DNA from: DASWIV01 sp036397475
GTDB taxonomy: Bacteria > JAJVIF01 > JAPKYR01
DNA: 14,651 nucleotides
Reading direction: 5' to 3'
NCBI GenBank assembly: GCA_036397475.1
Contig: DASWIV010000377.1
Span: 1 to 14,651 of the forward strand
Each line of letters opens with the position of its first letter. Position 1 is the first letter of the stretch. Under the pieces are notes generated by a model, which worked only from the letters and a program-made list of their open reading frames with translations, was not told the origin of the DNA and searched no databases. The translations under genes were made by a program, and so were the position numbers. This document shows, one piece after another, positions 1-7,150 of this stretch.

Positions 1-661
1 TCAGCCATGAGCCTGGAGCCAGGATATACGGGCCAAATTCCTTTTCTTCCGGTTCGTGGTCTTCCTCCCTGAATTCGCCCTCGTAATAATCTTCTTCGGG
101 GAGATCGTAATAGTCGATAGTCAGCCAGACATCTTCCGCGATCTGGTCGCCGTCGTTTGTAATGGACAGGTACACGAAATACTGGTTGTACGGCCAGTAT
201 TCCATATTCATTTCATCCGGATTCAGCCCGATCGCGTCGTTCATCCAGCTCATGCCAAGTTCGTTGGTTGCGATTGTAATGTCATTGAGGATATCGAGAG
301 TATTTTCAAACGAGCCGATATTCCCCGGGATCAGCCAGTTACCATCCTGCTCGAACATCCCGTCATAATTCGGGATGCCAAGAAAGGTCAGGGTCGTGAT
401 TCTAAGATGAGCATCAGCCCATTCACGCGAAATTACGTTCGACTTGTAAGCAAACCATAGCGCCGCGATAGACAGAACAAGCGGGATCACAGTCCATAGA
501 GGATTTTCAGTAGAGAAAAACTGCAGCATAAGCCCGGATCTGGAATCCGGCTGTTTTTTTTTATCACCTTCGCCAGGAGTGTCGGGTTTCAGGCCAGCGG
601 TTTGCGTCAGGTGAGACTGCCTGGGATAGGGGTGGGAGTCCTTATGATTTTGACCGGGCAT
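1..661 (-). CDS. Membrane-anchored hypothetical protein, C-terminus cut by window edge
   Basis: An open frame runs without a stop from an ATG at 661 to the left edge, giving 220 codons in the window. The start lies 4 bases after the lipA stop, so translation is probably coupled to lipA; I see no Shine-Dalgarno sequence. Residues 1-50 are hydrophilic and rich in Pro, Gln and Lys. Residues about 54-72 (PLWTVIPLVLSIAALWFAY) form one membrane segment. The rest is a predominantly acidic, aromatic-rich domain, probably outside the membrane. A second ATG at 529 (residue 45) would begin just before the membrane segment. A run of nine A's at about 551-559 encodes three Lys between the two starts, so a sequencing slip there would make 529 the true start. 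I do not recognise the family. The plus-strand frame opposite it looks like a shadow. Confidence 0.7.
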   Translation of the reverse strand, partial: MPGQNHKDSHPYPRQSHLTQTAGLKPDTPGEGDKKKQPDSRSGLMLQFFSTENPLWTVIPLVLSIAALWFAYKSNVISREWADAHLRITTLTFLGIPNYDGMFEQDGNWLIPGNIGSFENTLDILNDITIATNELGMSWMNDAIGLNPDEMNMEYWPYNQYFVYLSITNDGDQIAEDVWLTIDYYDLPEEDYYEGEFREEDHEPEEKEFGPYILAPGSWL

Positions 662-665
662 TTTT

Positions 666-1553
666 TTAATTATGCGATTTCGCCAGCTCTTCCGCGAAAT
701 AACTGGACCGCACGAACGGTCCCGACGCTACTCCGCGGAAACCAATATCGATCGCGACTTTTTTAATTTCATCGAATTCATCAGGGGTCCAGTACCGCAC
801 AACCGGAAGTTCCTGCCGGGCTCTTGGCTGTAGATATTGTCCGATAGTCAAGAGCCTGCATTCAACCTTGATCAGGTCCTCGAGCGATTCAATGACTTCT
901 TCAAATGTCTCGCCATGGCCGACCATCAGTCCGCTTTTTGTGGGAATTTCAGGACTGAGATTGAAAGCTCTTTCAAGCAGCTCGAGCGACCTCTCGTACG
1001 TAAATTTACTCCTCACCCTGGGAGTGAGGCGTCTGACAGTTTCAATGTTATGGTTTAAGACATCCGGTTTCGAATCCAGCACGATTTTCAAATCATCTGC
1101 AGATCCTCTGAAATCGGGGATCAGTACTTCAACCCCGGTTCCGGGACAGTTTTCCTTGACGGCTCTCACCGTAGCTGCGTAATGCGACGCTCCACCATCT
1201 GAAAGATCGTCCCTCGCCACCCCGGTAATCACGATAAATTTCAAACCCAGACTGTTAACGCTCTCCGCAACTTTCGCCGGCTCTTCGGGATCTATCGGCA
1301 ATGGACGTCCATGCCTTATGCCGCAGAATCTGCACGCCCTGGTACAGATATTTCCTCCGATCATGAAGGTGGCGACGCCACGCGCGAAGCATTCACCCAT
1401 GTTGGGGCATTTCGCGCTCAGGCATACGGTATTATTACCACGGAGTTTTTCCGCCATCTGCTGCTGGACATCTATCCTGATGCCTTTAACCTTGATCCAG
1501 TCGGGACGGGGAGGGGATTGAAATTTGTCTTTTCTATCAGTACTCGATCCCAC
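666..1553 (-). CDS. lipA: Lipoyl synthase (radical SAM)
   Basis: LipA inserts two sulfur atoms into octanoyl groups on lipoyl carrier domains in the cytoplasm, completing the lipoyl cofactor of 2-oxoacid dehydrogenases and the glycine cleavage system. All family marks are present. The auxiliary-cluster cysteines are C44, C49 and C55 (C-x4-C-x5-C, with the CPN motif). The radical SAM cysteines are C70, C74 and C77 (CTRACRFC). Near the C-terminus is the RSSY motif (282-285), whose serine ligates the auxiliary cluster. The length of 295 residues is normal for the family. The start is GTG at 1553, with AAGGAG at 1565-1570, 11 bases upstream. It sits 24 bases after the aminotransferase gene and 4 bases before the membrane protein gene, so all three are probably cotranscribed. 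No octanoyltransferase gene (lipB) is visible in the window. Confidence 0.97.
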   Translation of the reverse strand: MGSSTDRKDKFQSPPRPDWIKVKGIRIDVQQQMAEKLRGNNTVCLSAKCPNMGECFARGVATFMIGGNICTRACRFCGIRHGRPLPIDPEEPAKVAESVNSLGLKFIVITGVARDDLSDGGASHYAATVRAVKENCPGTGVEVLIPDFRGSADDLKIVLDSKPDVLNHNIETVRRLTPRVRSKFTYERSLELLERAFNLSPEIPTKSGLMVGHGETFEEVIESLEDLIKVECRLLTIGQYLQPRARQELPVVRYWTPDEFDEIKKVAIDIGFRGVASGPFVRSSYFAEELAKSHN

Positions 1554-1577
1554 TAATATTACTTCTCCTTAATCCCC

Positions 1578-2450
1578 CTATGTTTTACATTCGTCGTGGA
1601 CTTTTTCCCTGTAGACGCTAAGGAGCGTTTTTGTCACCTCGCCGGGAATTCCATCGGCTATCAGATTATCGTCGACTTCCCGAACGGGCATTATCTCAAT
1701 TAAATTGTTCACAATAAACACTTCATCGGCTTCAAGCAAAATTTTTGTGGTGATTTTTTTCTCTACACAGGATATGCCGCTTGATTCCGCGAGCTGAAAT
1801 ATCATTTCACGCGCTACATGATTCTGAATACCGACATCCAGTGGCGGGGTATAAACTTTCCCTTTTCGTACCATGAACAGGTTCGACGTGCTTCCCTCGG
1901 CAATGGAGCCTTCCGTACTCTGGACAAGGACTTCATCAAGCCCGCGTTCCCATGCTGCCCGGCGGGTTAGAATCATTGGCAGGTAGCAGATCGTATTATG
2001 TCCGGCTATTGGATTGTACGGACTTGTCCTGTAACCTGAGATCCTTACCTTGATTCCTTCCTTGTATTTTGCCTGTTTGGGAGGAGTGAACCTGCGTACA
2101 TGGGCGAATGTGTGGGTCGTTATTCCGTTAGGATTCGAGATCAGGTTCAATTCAGCGCCGAAGATCGTGATCCGGACATAACCGTCGCCCTTGTCGACTT
2201 CATTTTGTCGAAGTAATTCCCGGATAATGAGCCACAGGTTTTCCTCATCAAATGCCAGGGACAGCCTCAACGCGTCGGCGCTTGTTTTCAGCCTCTTATA
2301 ATGGTCGGGAAATCTGAACGGAACGCCATCGTAGGTCCTTAATACCTCGAATAAGCCGTCGCCATAGAGCAGCCCGGTGGAGAGCGGGCTGATAAGTGCC
2401 TCATCCTCCCATCGAATAGCTCCATCGAAAAACACCCGGTTACGGGACAT
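1578..2450 (-). CDS. Aminotransferase class-IV fold protein (BCAT/D-AAT/ADC lyase-like) lacking the PLP lysine
   Basis: The 290-residue protein is a full-length fold-type IV PLP enzyme related to branched-chain aminotransferase, D-amino acid transaminase and aminodeoxychorismate lyase. Visible family motifs are LLYGDGLFEVLRTY (27-40), the phosphate-binding EGSTSNLF (185-192) and the C-terminal EADEVFIVNNLIEIMPV (240-256). The segment that normally carries the Schiff-base lysine reads AGHNTICYL (149-157): Asn152 (codon AAT at 1995-1997) occupies the lysine position, and no other lysine lies within about 15 residues. If real, it cannot use PLP in the usual way. A single base change from AAG would explain it, so sequencing error or recent inactivation must be considered. 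The start is ATG at 2450 with CGGAGG at 2461-2466. Substrate class cannot be decided; BCAT-like and PabC-like are both possible. It lies immediately upstream of lipA. Confidence 0.9.
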   Translation of the reverse strand: MSRNRVFFDGAIRWEDEALISPLSTGLLYGDGLFEVLRTYDGVPFRFPDHYKRLKTSADALRLSLAFDEENLWLIIRELLRQNEVDKGDGYVRITIFGAELNLISNPNGITTHTFAHVRRFTPPKQAKYKEGIKVRISGYRTSPYNPIAGHNTICYLPMILTRRAAWERGLDEVLVQSTEGSIAEGSTSNLFMVRKGKVYTPPLDVGIQNHVAREMIFQLAESSGISCVEKKITTKILLEADEVFIVNNLIEIMPVREVDDNLIADGIPGEVTKTLLSVYREKVHDECKT

Positions 2451-2628
2451 TAATTCTTGACCTCCGTTGGGTTCTGACAGGCAATATTAATGGATTTTTA
2501 AATCTAATTCATCCTTATTAAGTCTAATTAACAGTCTGACGCCTGTCATACATCACAATGTATAATCGCGATTTGCAGTCCGTGTGGGAACGTTTGAATT
2601 AATGCTTCTTAATGGGGAGATGAGGAAT

Positions 2629-2967
2629 TTATCCCAGCAGGGATAGATAATGCGATATATCTCTCATTTTGCGCTGCGAACCGATCGGAGCGATCCTGGC
2701 TTCTTCCATTTTTATTCCAAGCAGGTTTCTCGCATCGTTGATTCGTCCGGATCTGATCAGGTTTTCAACTTCCATATCCCGCTGTCCACTTGGAGGAGGA
2801 TGAATATCCGTAACTGCGCCACCGCCTCCTCTCCCAGGGCCTTTCTTAAGATACTGCCGGTATTCCTTTTCGCCGCGTCCAATGCTTCCCATTCCGAAAT
2901 TCGAGAAGAAATGGAAAATGATCACCAGTGCTACCGCAATTCCGATGAGCCAGTAAACAAATGACAT
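2629..2967 (-). CDS. Small membrane protein of unknown function
   Basis: The 112-residue protein begins with one clear membrane segment (about residues 4-22, VYWLIGIAVALVIIFHFFS). A Lys/Gly-rich linker with a GGGG run and a PPP run follows (40-60). The C-terminus (63-112) is charged and probably helical, and by the positive-inside rule more likely cytoplasmic. The start ATG at 2967 is preceded by GGAGGG with a 6-7 base gap, which is good support for a small gene. It lies between dapA and the aminotransferase gene, with gaps of 198 and 178 bases, so it may be its own unit. I do not recognise a family, and context gives no firm function. Confidence 0.75.
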   Translation of the reverse strand: MSFVYWLIGIAVALVIIFHFFSNFGMGSIGRGEKEYRQYLKKGPGRGGGGAVTDIHPPPSGQRDMEVENLIRSGRINDARNLLGIKMEEARIAPIGSQRKMRDISHYLSLLG

Positions 2968-3123
2968 TTGTTGCCCTCCATCATTTTATTCTACAGCTAA
3001 TCAGACAATACCTGGAATGGATTGTTTCGTCACAAATCCTGAGATTTATGAGGGATTATCACATTGGAAGGGAACAATGGCCGTATTCGTACGTCCAAGA
3101 TAGCGATCCACATCCTTGTCACT

Positions 3124-3156
3124 GGCAGGGATCCGCGTTAAACCGGATGCCCTGCC
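3124..3156 (-). terminator. Hairpin just after dapA, possible terminator without U-tract
   Basis: A 12-bp stem (3124-3135 against 3144-3156) has one bulged base and an 8-base loop. It begins about 10 bases after the dapA stop codon. On the minus strand no T-run follows it, so it is not a canonical intrinsic terminator. It could be a weak or Rho-assisted terminator or a 3'-end stabilising stem. Confidence 0.45.
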
Positions 3157-3165
3157 TTCTTCATT

Positions 3166-4050
3166 TTAGTAACCCATCGACTTCAGGGCCGCATTTACGA
3201 TTTCTTTAGCCTCATCGTCGAGAGGTGTAAGTGGAAGCCGGTATCCTCCGACCGACACTCCAATTTTATTCATTGCGTATTTGACGGGAATGGGATTCGA
3301 CCGTACGAAAAGGGCTTCAAAGAGCGGGACAAGTTTCAAATGAATGGATTTTGCGTCCTGCACATCGCCCTCGAAAAATTTCGTTATCATCTTCCTGATC
3401 TTTTTCCCGGCGATATGGCTTGCAACAGAAACCACTCCAACAGCCCCGACCGAAAGCATTGGGAGGGTAAGTGAGTCGTCACCTGAATAAATCGCGAATT
3501 CATCTTCAGGAAGCAATGAACGGATCTTCGCGCACTGCTCGACACTTCCTGCAGCTTCTTTCACCGCGACAATGTTCGGGACTTCAGCGAGTTTCTCGAT
3601 AGTTTCAGGAAGCATGTTCACAGCGGTACGTCCGGGGATGTTATATAACATGATCGGGACATCAATTGCTTCCGCGACAGCCCGGAAATGCGCGTCCAGC
3701 CCTGCCTGTGTCGGCTTGTTGTAATAAGGGTTTACAAGCAGCACACCATCGGCGCCTTGTGAGACCACTTTTTTTGAAAGCGAGACCGATTTTGCGGTCG
3801 AGTTCGTCCCGGAGCCAACCAGTAATTTGGTTTTTGAATCCAGGTGCCCTTTAGTTGCCTCGATTAAAGTGAATAGCTCGTCTTCGGTAAGGGTCGGGCT
3901 TTCGCCGGTTGTTCCTCCGACAAGGATCGTATCCGTACCCGAACCGACCAGGTGATTTACCAGGCCTTCGACCAGATCCTTCGCCAGGTTACCGTCCTTA
4001 TCGAACGGGGTCACCATGGCAGTAACGATATTTCCAAAAGGGGTGAACAT
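3166..4050 (-). CDS. dapA: 4-hydroxy-tetrahydrodipicolinate synthase
   Basis: DapA condenses pyruvate with aspartate semialdehyde, the first committed step towards diaminopimelate (peptidoglycan) and lysine, in the cytoplasm. From ATG 4050 the protein is 294 residues, the normal length. Key residues are GGTTGES (45-51), Tyr110 in NPYYNKP, Tyr136 in YNIPGRT, Arg141, and the Schiff-base Lys164 in VAVKEA. The open frame extends 20 codons further upstream to 4110, but that extension is not DapA-like and overlaps the terminator/promoter region. ATG 4050 instead starts the canonical FTPFGNIVTAMVTPF sequence and has GGAG five bases upstream. A terminator separates it from the TPR lipoprotein gene upstream and a hairpin follows it, so it is probably monocistronic or the head of a new unit. 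Confidence 0.96.
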   Translation of the reverse strand: MFTPFGNIVTAMVTPFDKDGNLAKDLVEGLVNHLVGSGTDTILVGGTTGESPTLTEDELFTLIEATKGHLDSKTKLLVGSGTNSTAKSVSLSKKVVSQGADGVLLVNPYYNKPTQAGLDAHFRAVAEAIDVPIMLYNIPGRTAVNMLPETIEKLAEVPNIVAVKEAAGSVEQCAKIRSLLPEDEFAIYSGDDSLTLPMLSVGAVGVVSVASHIAGKKIRKMITKFFEGDVQDAKSIHLKLVPLFEALFVRSNPIPVKYAMNKIGVSVGGYRLPLTPLDDEAKEIVNAALKSMGY

Positions 4051-4080
4051 GTTATCTCCAATCCTGACTCGAATAATACA

Positions 4081-4110
4081 ATAATGCATGAAAAAATCGT
4101 GCCATTTCAA
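4081..4110 (-). promoter_or_regulatory. Candidate dapA promoter overlapping the upstream terminator
   Basis: On the minus strand TTGAAA (4110-4105; 5 of 6 to the -35 consensus) is followed after 18 bases by CATTAT (4086-4081; 4 of 6 to the -10). This places a start near 4074 and a leader of about 24 bases before dapA. The -35 falls in the loop of the terminator hairpin. Confidence 0.35.
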
Positions 4111-4120
4111 GTGACACGAT
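4090..4120 (-). terminator. Intrinsic terminator after the TPR lipoprotein gene
   Basis: On the minus strand ATCGTGTCA (4120-4112) pairs with TGGCACGAT (4104-4096), a 9-bp stem with one G-U pair and a 7-base loop. A run of T's follows immediately (4096-4091). It lies about 36 bases after the stop at 4157 and ends the two-gene lipoprotein unit. Confidence 0.85.
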
Positions 4121-4156
4121 AATTAATGTCAATATCAGGAAGCCCGATACCGGTAA

Positions 4157-4810
4157 TTACTCCGATTTTCTCATCCCCGCCAGGGCAGTTTTAGCTTCCT
4201 CGAGGTCAGGGTCTAATGAGATCGCAGCCTCGTAATCGGAGATCGCCGAATCCCGGTTTCCGGAAAGCTGATGAGCTTTGCCTCGCATGAAATAAGCCCA
4301 GGCATCGCCGGAATTTGATTCGATCACTTGCGTGAAATCGTTGATGGCAAGGTCGAATTTCCCCATTTCTGTATACACAAGGCCACGGTTGAACCAGATG
4401 TCCATGTATTCCGTGTCTATATCGATCGCGGCGGAGTAATCTTCGATCGCATTATTCCATCGGCCTGACTCGTAAAATGCGTTTCCACGGGTTTTCAGGG
4501 CTTCGATATTGCCGGGATCCTCTGCAAGTACCCTGGTACAATTGGTGATAGCGATCTCGAACTCTCCCTGTTCGATATAGGATTTTGCCTGGACAATCAT
4601 CTGCTCCATGATGTCCGCCTGAGGATTATTCTCATAATCCGGGATCGGCTCTACCGGTACATCCTCAACAGGAACATCTGTTTCGGTATCGGTTGATTGA
4701 GTATCATTCGCCTGATCCTGACCGGTTTTATTATCCGGGCTGCCACAGGAGCTTGCCAGTCCACATAACAGCACGATCATAATTAAGGGCAGCAGAATTT
4801 TTGTTTTCAT
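4157..4810 (-). CDS. TPR-repeat lipoprotein
   Basis: The 217-residue protein has a lipoprotein signal peptide: Lys-rich start, hydrophobic core, then LASSC with Cys22 as the probable lipidation site. An acidic Asp/Thr/Pro/Val-rich linker (23-65) should hold the rest away from the membrane. Four tetratricopeptide repeats follow (about 70-102, 103-136, 137-170, 171-204). The later ones show the usual Trp/Asn, Gly, Tyr/Phe and Ala spacing, for example AWAYFMRGKAHQLSGNRDSA (170-189). Such repeats bind partner proteins; no catalytic domain is present. The start ATG 4810 has AAAGGT upstream. It follows the large lipoprotein gene by 17 bases and an intrinsic terminator comes after it, so the two are one transcription unit. 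Partner and role are unknown. Confidence 0.9.
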   Translation of the reverse strand: MKTKILLPLIMIVLLCGLASSCGSPDNKTGQDQANDTQSTDTETDVPVEDVPVEPIPDYENNPQADIMEQMIVQAKSYIEQGEFEIAITNCTRVLAEDPGNIEALKTRGNAFYESGRWNNAIEDYSAAIDIDTEYMDIWFNRGLVYTEMGKFDLAINDFTQVIESNSGDAWAYFMRGKAHQLSGNRDSAISDYEAAISLDPDLEEAKTALAGMRKSE

Positions 4811-4827
4811 GATTTTACCTTTGGATG

Positions 4828-6714
4828 TCAGCTGATAGATTTAAGAGTCTCCGCTCCGCCAGTTCCGGTGATCTCATACGTCGATTCGTCGAAATTGAAC
4901 GGTCCGTCCGGATCATGGCCGGTGATGATCGTCCCTACAATTGTCCCATTGTCGGCGATCCATTCATATAAAAGCGCTTTGCCAAGTTCACCCTGTCCGA
5001 GCGCTCCTCCGGTCGAAATTGTGATCAATGTCCTTGTTTCAAGGGACAGGTCAGCATCCCATCCCCAGCCATAAAGTCCGGGTTCGACCGGATATACCGC
5101 CAGTCCGGAATTCAATCCCCACCTTTCGAATTTGACAGTCATGGTCAATGCGAACGGAATGATAGTAGCGGTACCGGACGATGAGAAATGAGAGATATCG
5201 TCGAGCGGGTAAACGAATTGGATCGGGTCCTTGAATTTTACTGCTCCATATTCGTTAGGCTCGTAGATTCCCCATAAATTCATTTTGTTATTCCCCGTAT
5301 CATGCGATTCCGCCTGGTAGATCAGAGCGCTTTCCGTTGCTATCACCCAGTTGGCTTTCCAGAAATGAGTCACCGACCCGGAAAATTCACCCGCGAAGCC
5401 CGAAACCTCAGGATCGGTTTTAGGTAACGCAGCCCTCTGGCTTTCGGATGTCGCCGGTATCTTTGTGAAATCCCACGGTCCGTCCGTATCCTGGTAATTG
5501 ACCGGCGCGGGATCCGAGTTCCCCCAGTCGTAATTGTTCGCGATGTAGTTGTACACGCGATTGAGTGTTTTGTATTGCTTGTCGTCATCGATTGTAATTA
5601 TTATTCCGCCGGGGACATTATTCGGAAGAGGAATTTCGTACAATATGTAACTCGAATAAGTAACGCTTGAATCCGGATCAGTACCCGTCGCCCCCACAAG
5701 GAGTGAAGTTGTAATTCCTGATGGCTGGGTTTCATTACTGATTGTTCCCGAGAATCGGGTGAAGTCGCCCATGTCTGTGCCGGATATCATCACGACAGGA
5801 TTTGAGAGCATGTTGCTCTGGAGCGTAACCTGGCCGACGTCCTTCTGCCAGTCGTAAACATCGACAACAATTTCCGAATCGTTCCCGAAAATGTAATCCG
5901 GAGACAGGTAAGCACTCAAATGATAAGGCTCCGGCGCGTTCGCACGGGCTGCATCGAAACTTCCGGGCACTTCTACAGGCTCACTCGGCGGATACCAGTT
6001 TGCGTCGATGGCATATTGGAAAGTGAGCCCCTTGTCTCCGATCATAATTTCATAATGCCTTGTATTGCTTGTTCCGGCTGAAAATGCGCCCCGGGATGAT
6101 TTGTCCATATCCACGACATCCATATTTGCCGTGAGCGCGTCTGCGAAATACTTGTACCCGTTAAGCTGTGAGGTGAACTGGGCTATCGAATTCGGCTTGC
6201 CGAGTTTACCGTCGATATACCCGCTTCCCTGGTAATCGACAGGATTCCAGAGGGTTGTGTGTCCATCGGGATTCAAAAGCTGGATGTCATATGTTCCTGC
6301 ATAGTGAAGTTCAGGATCGAAACTGTGCCCTGCACCGTGCCCGATCAGAATTCCCCTGACATCGAACCCGGTGAACCTTGGATTTGGAATTGGATGAGTG
6401 AGTGTTACATCGACATCGAGAATCCCATCGACAAGAGAAATATTGCTGACCCCGAGCTTCCCGCCCGGGGTATTTTCGATAATTCCAACTACATTCAGGT
6501 GAAATTGCGACGAGCGCACAGGAATTACCTCAATTTCTGCCGATCCATTGCCATCCGGCGTGACCTCAAAATTCCAGAGCCCCCATAACTGGCGGTGAGG
6601 CCCGTAAATAGTCGAGTTCTTCAAATCGGGAGAAACAGGCTGATGAGAAGAGCATGACATCATCAAACTCATATAAATTATCAAAACTGGAAGAATCCCA
6701 TAACAGGTTTTCAT
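4828..6714 (-). CDS. Large secreted lipoprotein of an unrecognised, paralogous family
   Basis: From ATG 6714 this is 628 residues. I prefer this start to the frame's earlier ATG at 6783 because it has AAGGA 7 bases upstream and begins a clean lipoprotein signal peptide (MKTCYGILPVLIIYMSLMMS, then Cys21). The mature protein is Gly-, Ser-, Thr- and Pro-rich with alternating hydrophobic residues, so probably beta-sandwich and extracellular. A conserved N-terminal stretch contains RQLWGLWNF (41-49), then VIPVRSSQFHLNVVGII (63-79) and THPIPNPRFTGFDVRG. No catalytic motif is evident. The decayed gene at 9472-10094 has the same N-terminal pattern, so this is a paralogous family. It is the first gene of a unit with the TPR lipoprotein. 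It could be an adhesin, a glycan-binding or a surface-layer-associated protein; the sequence does not decide. Confidence 0.88.
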   Translation of the reverse strand: MKTCYGILPVLIIYMSLMMSCSSHQPVSPDLKNSTIYGPHRQLWGLWNFEVTPDGNGSAEIEVIPVRSSQFHLNVVGIIENTPGGKLGVSNISLVDGILDVDVTLTHPIPNPRFTGFDVRGILIGHGAGHSFDPELHYAGTYDIQLLNPDGHTTLWNPVDYQGSGYIDGKLGKPNSIAQFTSQLNGYKYFADALTANMDVVDMDKSSRGAFSAGTSNTRHYEIMIGDKGLTFQYAIDANWYPPSEPVEVPGSFDAARANAPEPYHLSAYLSPDYIFGNDSEIVVDVYDWQKDVGQVTLQSNMLSNPVVMISGTDMGDFTRFSGTISNETQPSGITTSLLVGATGTDPDSSVTYSSYILYEIPLPNNVPGGIIITIDDDKQYKTLNRVYNYIANNYDWGNSDPAPVNYQDTDGPWDFTKIPATSESQRAALPKTDPEVSGFAGEFSGSVTHFWKANWVIATESALIYQAESHDTGNNKMNLWGIYEPNEYGAVKFKDPIQFVYPLDDISHFSSSGTATIIPFALTMTVKFERWGLNSGLAVYPVEPGLYGWGWDADLSLETRTLITISTGGALGQGELGKALLYEWIADNGTIVGTIITGHDPDGPFNFDESTYEITGTGGAETLKSIS

Positions 6715-6742
6715 TTGTTGGTCCTTAATGAATTTCTGGAAC

Positions 6743-6748
6743 ATTATA
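6743..6748 (-). promoter_or_regulatory. Candidate -10 element for the lipoprotein operon
   Basis: The minus strand has a perfect TATAAT (6748-6743) about 29 bases before ATG 6714, which suggests a start near 6736 and a short leader containing AAGGA. I find no convincing -35 element at 16-18 bases. Confidence 0.4.
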
Positions 6749-6765
6749 TTAGCACAAATTGGCTC

Positions 6766-6863
6766 ATTCCCCCCCGCAGGCATGGGGACGGTTAAAAGCC
6801 TCAGACATTATTCCCCTTGCCAGGCGACGGTCATCTCCATCCGCCCCCGCACGCGTGGGGATT
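6766..6863. repeat. Two similar GC-rich elements in the divergent intergenic region
   Basis: CCCCGCAGGCATGGGG (6772-6787) and CCCCGCACGCGTGGGG (6845-6860) differ at 3 of 16 positions and share an upstream CAT context. Each can form a short C4/G4 stem; the second contains the palindrome CACGCGTG. They lie 73 bases apart between divergent genes. They could be operator-like sites or degenerate repeat remnants. Confidence 0.4.
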
Positions 6864-6877
6864 ATAGGGGAGCTCCA

Positions 6878-6892
6878 TGTTATAATTCCCGG
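6878..6892 (+). promoter_or_regulatory. Extended -10 promoter directly before the 77-residue gene
   Basis: The plus strand reads TGTTATAAT (6878-6886), a perfect extended -10 (TGnTATAAT). Six bases later comes the ATG at 6893, so transcription would begin at or next to the start codon. No -35 is visible, as is common for extended -10 promoters. Confidence 0.55.
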
Positions 6893-7126
6893 ATGGCGAT
6901 TCCGGGTCTGGGACTTTTAGGATGCATTTTCCTTTCATTTGGATGCCTTGTGTCGGCTATTAAATCGCTTGCGTCGCTGTCACAGGCCTATGATCGCGAA
7001 TCCCGGATAACGGCGATAATGGGATTTATCGGCGGGATGACTGGAAGCATTATTTTTGGACTCGCTACAATTTATATGGTCAATAAAATGGCGGAACTGA
7101 ATCCCCTTACCGGGGAAAATATGTAG
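6893..7126 (+). CDS. Small two-helix membrane protein of unknown function
   Basis: The 77-residue protein has two hydrophobic segments, about residues 3-24 (IPGLGLLGCIFLSFGCLVSA) and 42-65 (AIMGFIGGMTGSIIFGLATI), joined by a polar loop (SLSQAYDRESR). ATG 6893 is chosen because the upstream part of the open frame is non-protein-like and crosses the intergenic GC-rich elements. There is no Shine-Dalgarno sequence, and the promoter sits so close that the message is probably leaderless. It precedes the radical SAM gene by 24 bases and is probably cotranscribed with it. I do not recognise a family and no function can be inferred beyond membrane location. Confidence 0.7.
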   Translation: MAIPGLGLLGCIFLSFGCLVSAIKSLASLSQAYDRESRITAIMGFIGGMTGSIIFGLATIYMVNKMAELNPLTGENM

Positions 7127-7150
7127 TTTCATTTATAAGGACATTTTTGT

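Noticed and set aside
56..460. Plus-strand open frame of 134 codons at the left edge
   Set aside because: The minus strand has a longer open frame coupled to lipA with a clear membrane segment; the plus frame has no ribosome binding site.
2561..2566. TATAAT on the plus strand upstream of the aminotransferase gene
   Set aside because: It faces away from any gene on that strand and has no -35; AT-rich intergenic DNA gives such hits by chance.
4086..4104. Sigma-54 promoter (TGGCAC...TGCA) before dapA
   Set aside because: The GG and GC elements are 14 bases apart instead of 10, and the TGGCAC belongs to the terminator stem.
4051..4110. Twenty-codon N-terminal extension of DapA
   Set aside because: The extension is not DapA-like, overlaps the terminator and promoter, and ATG 4050 has its own GGAG ribosome binding site.
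6715..6783. Upstream ATG (6783) for the large lipoprotein
   Set aside because: It would bury the lipoprotein signal peptide behind 23 residues and lies upstream of the -10 element.
6766..6863. CRISPR array
   Set aside because: Only two imperfect repeat-like cores, wrong spacing (73 bases), no regular unit between them and no cas genes.
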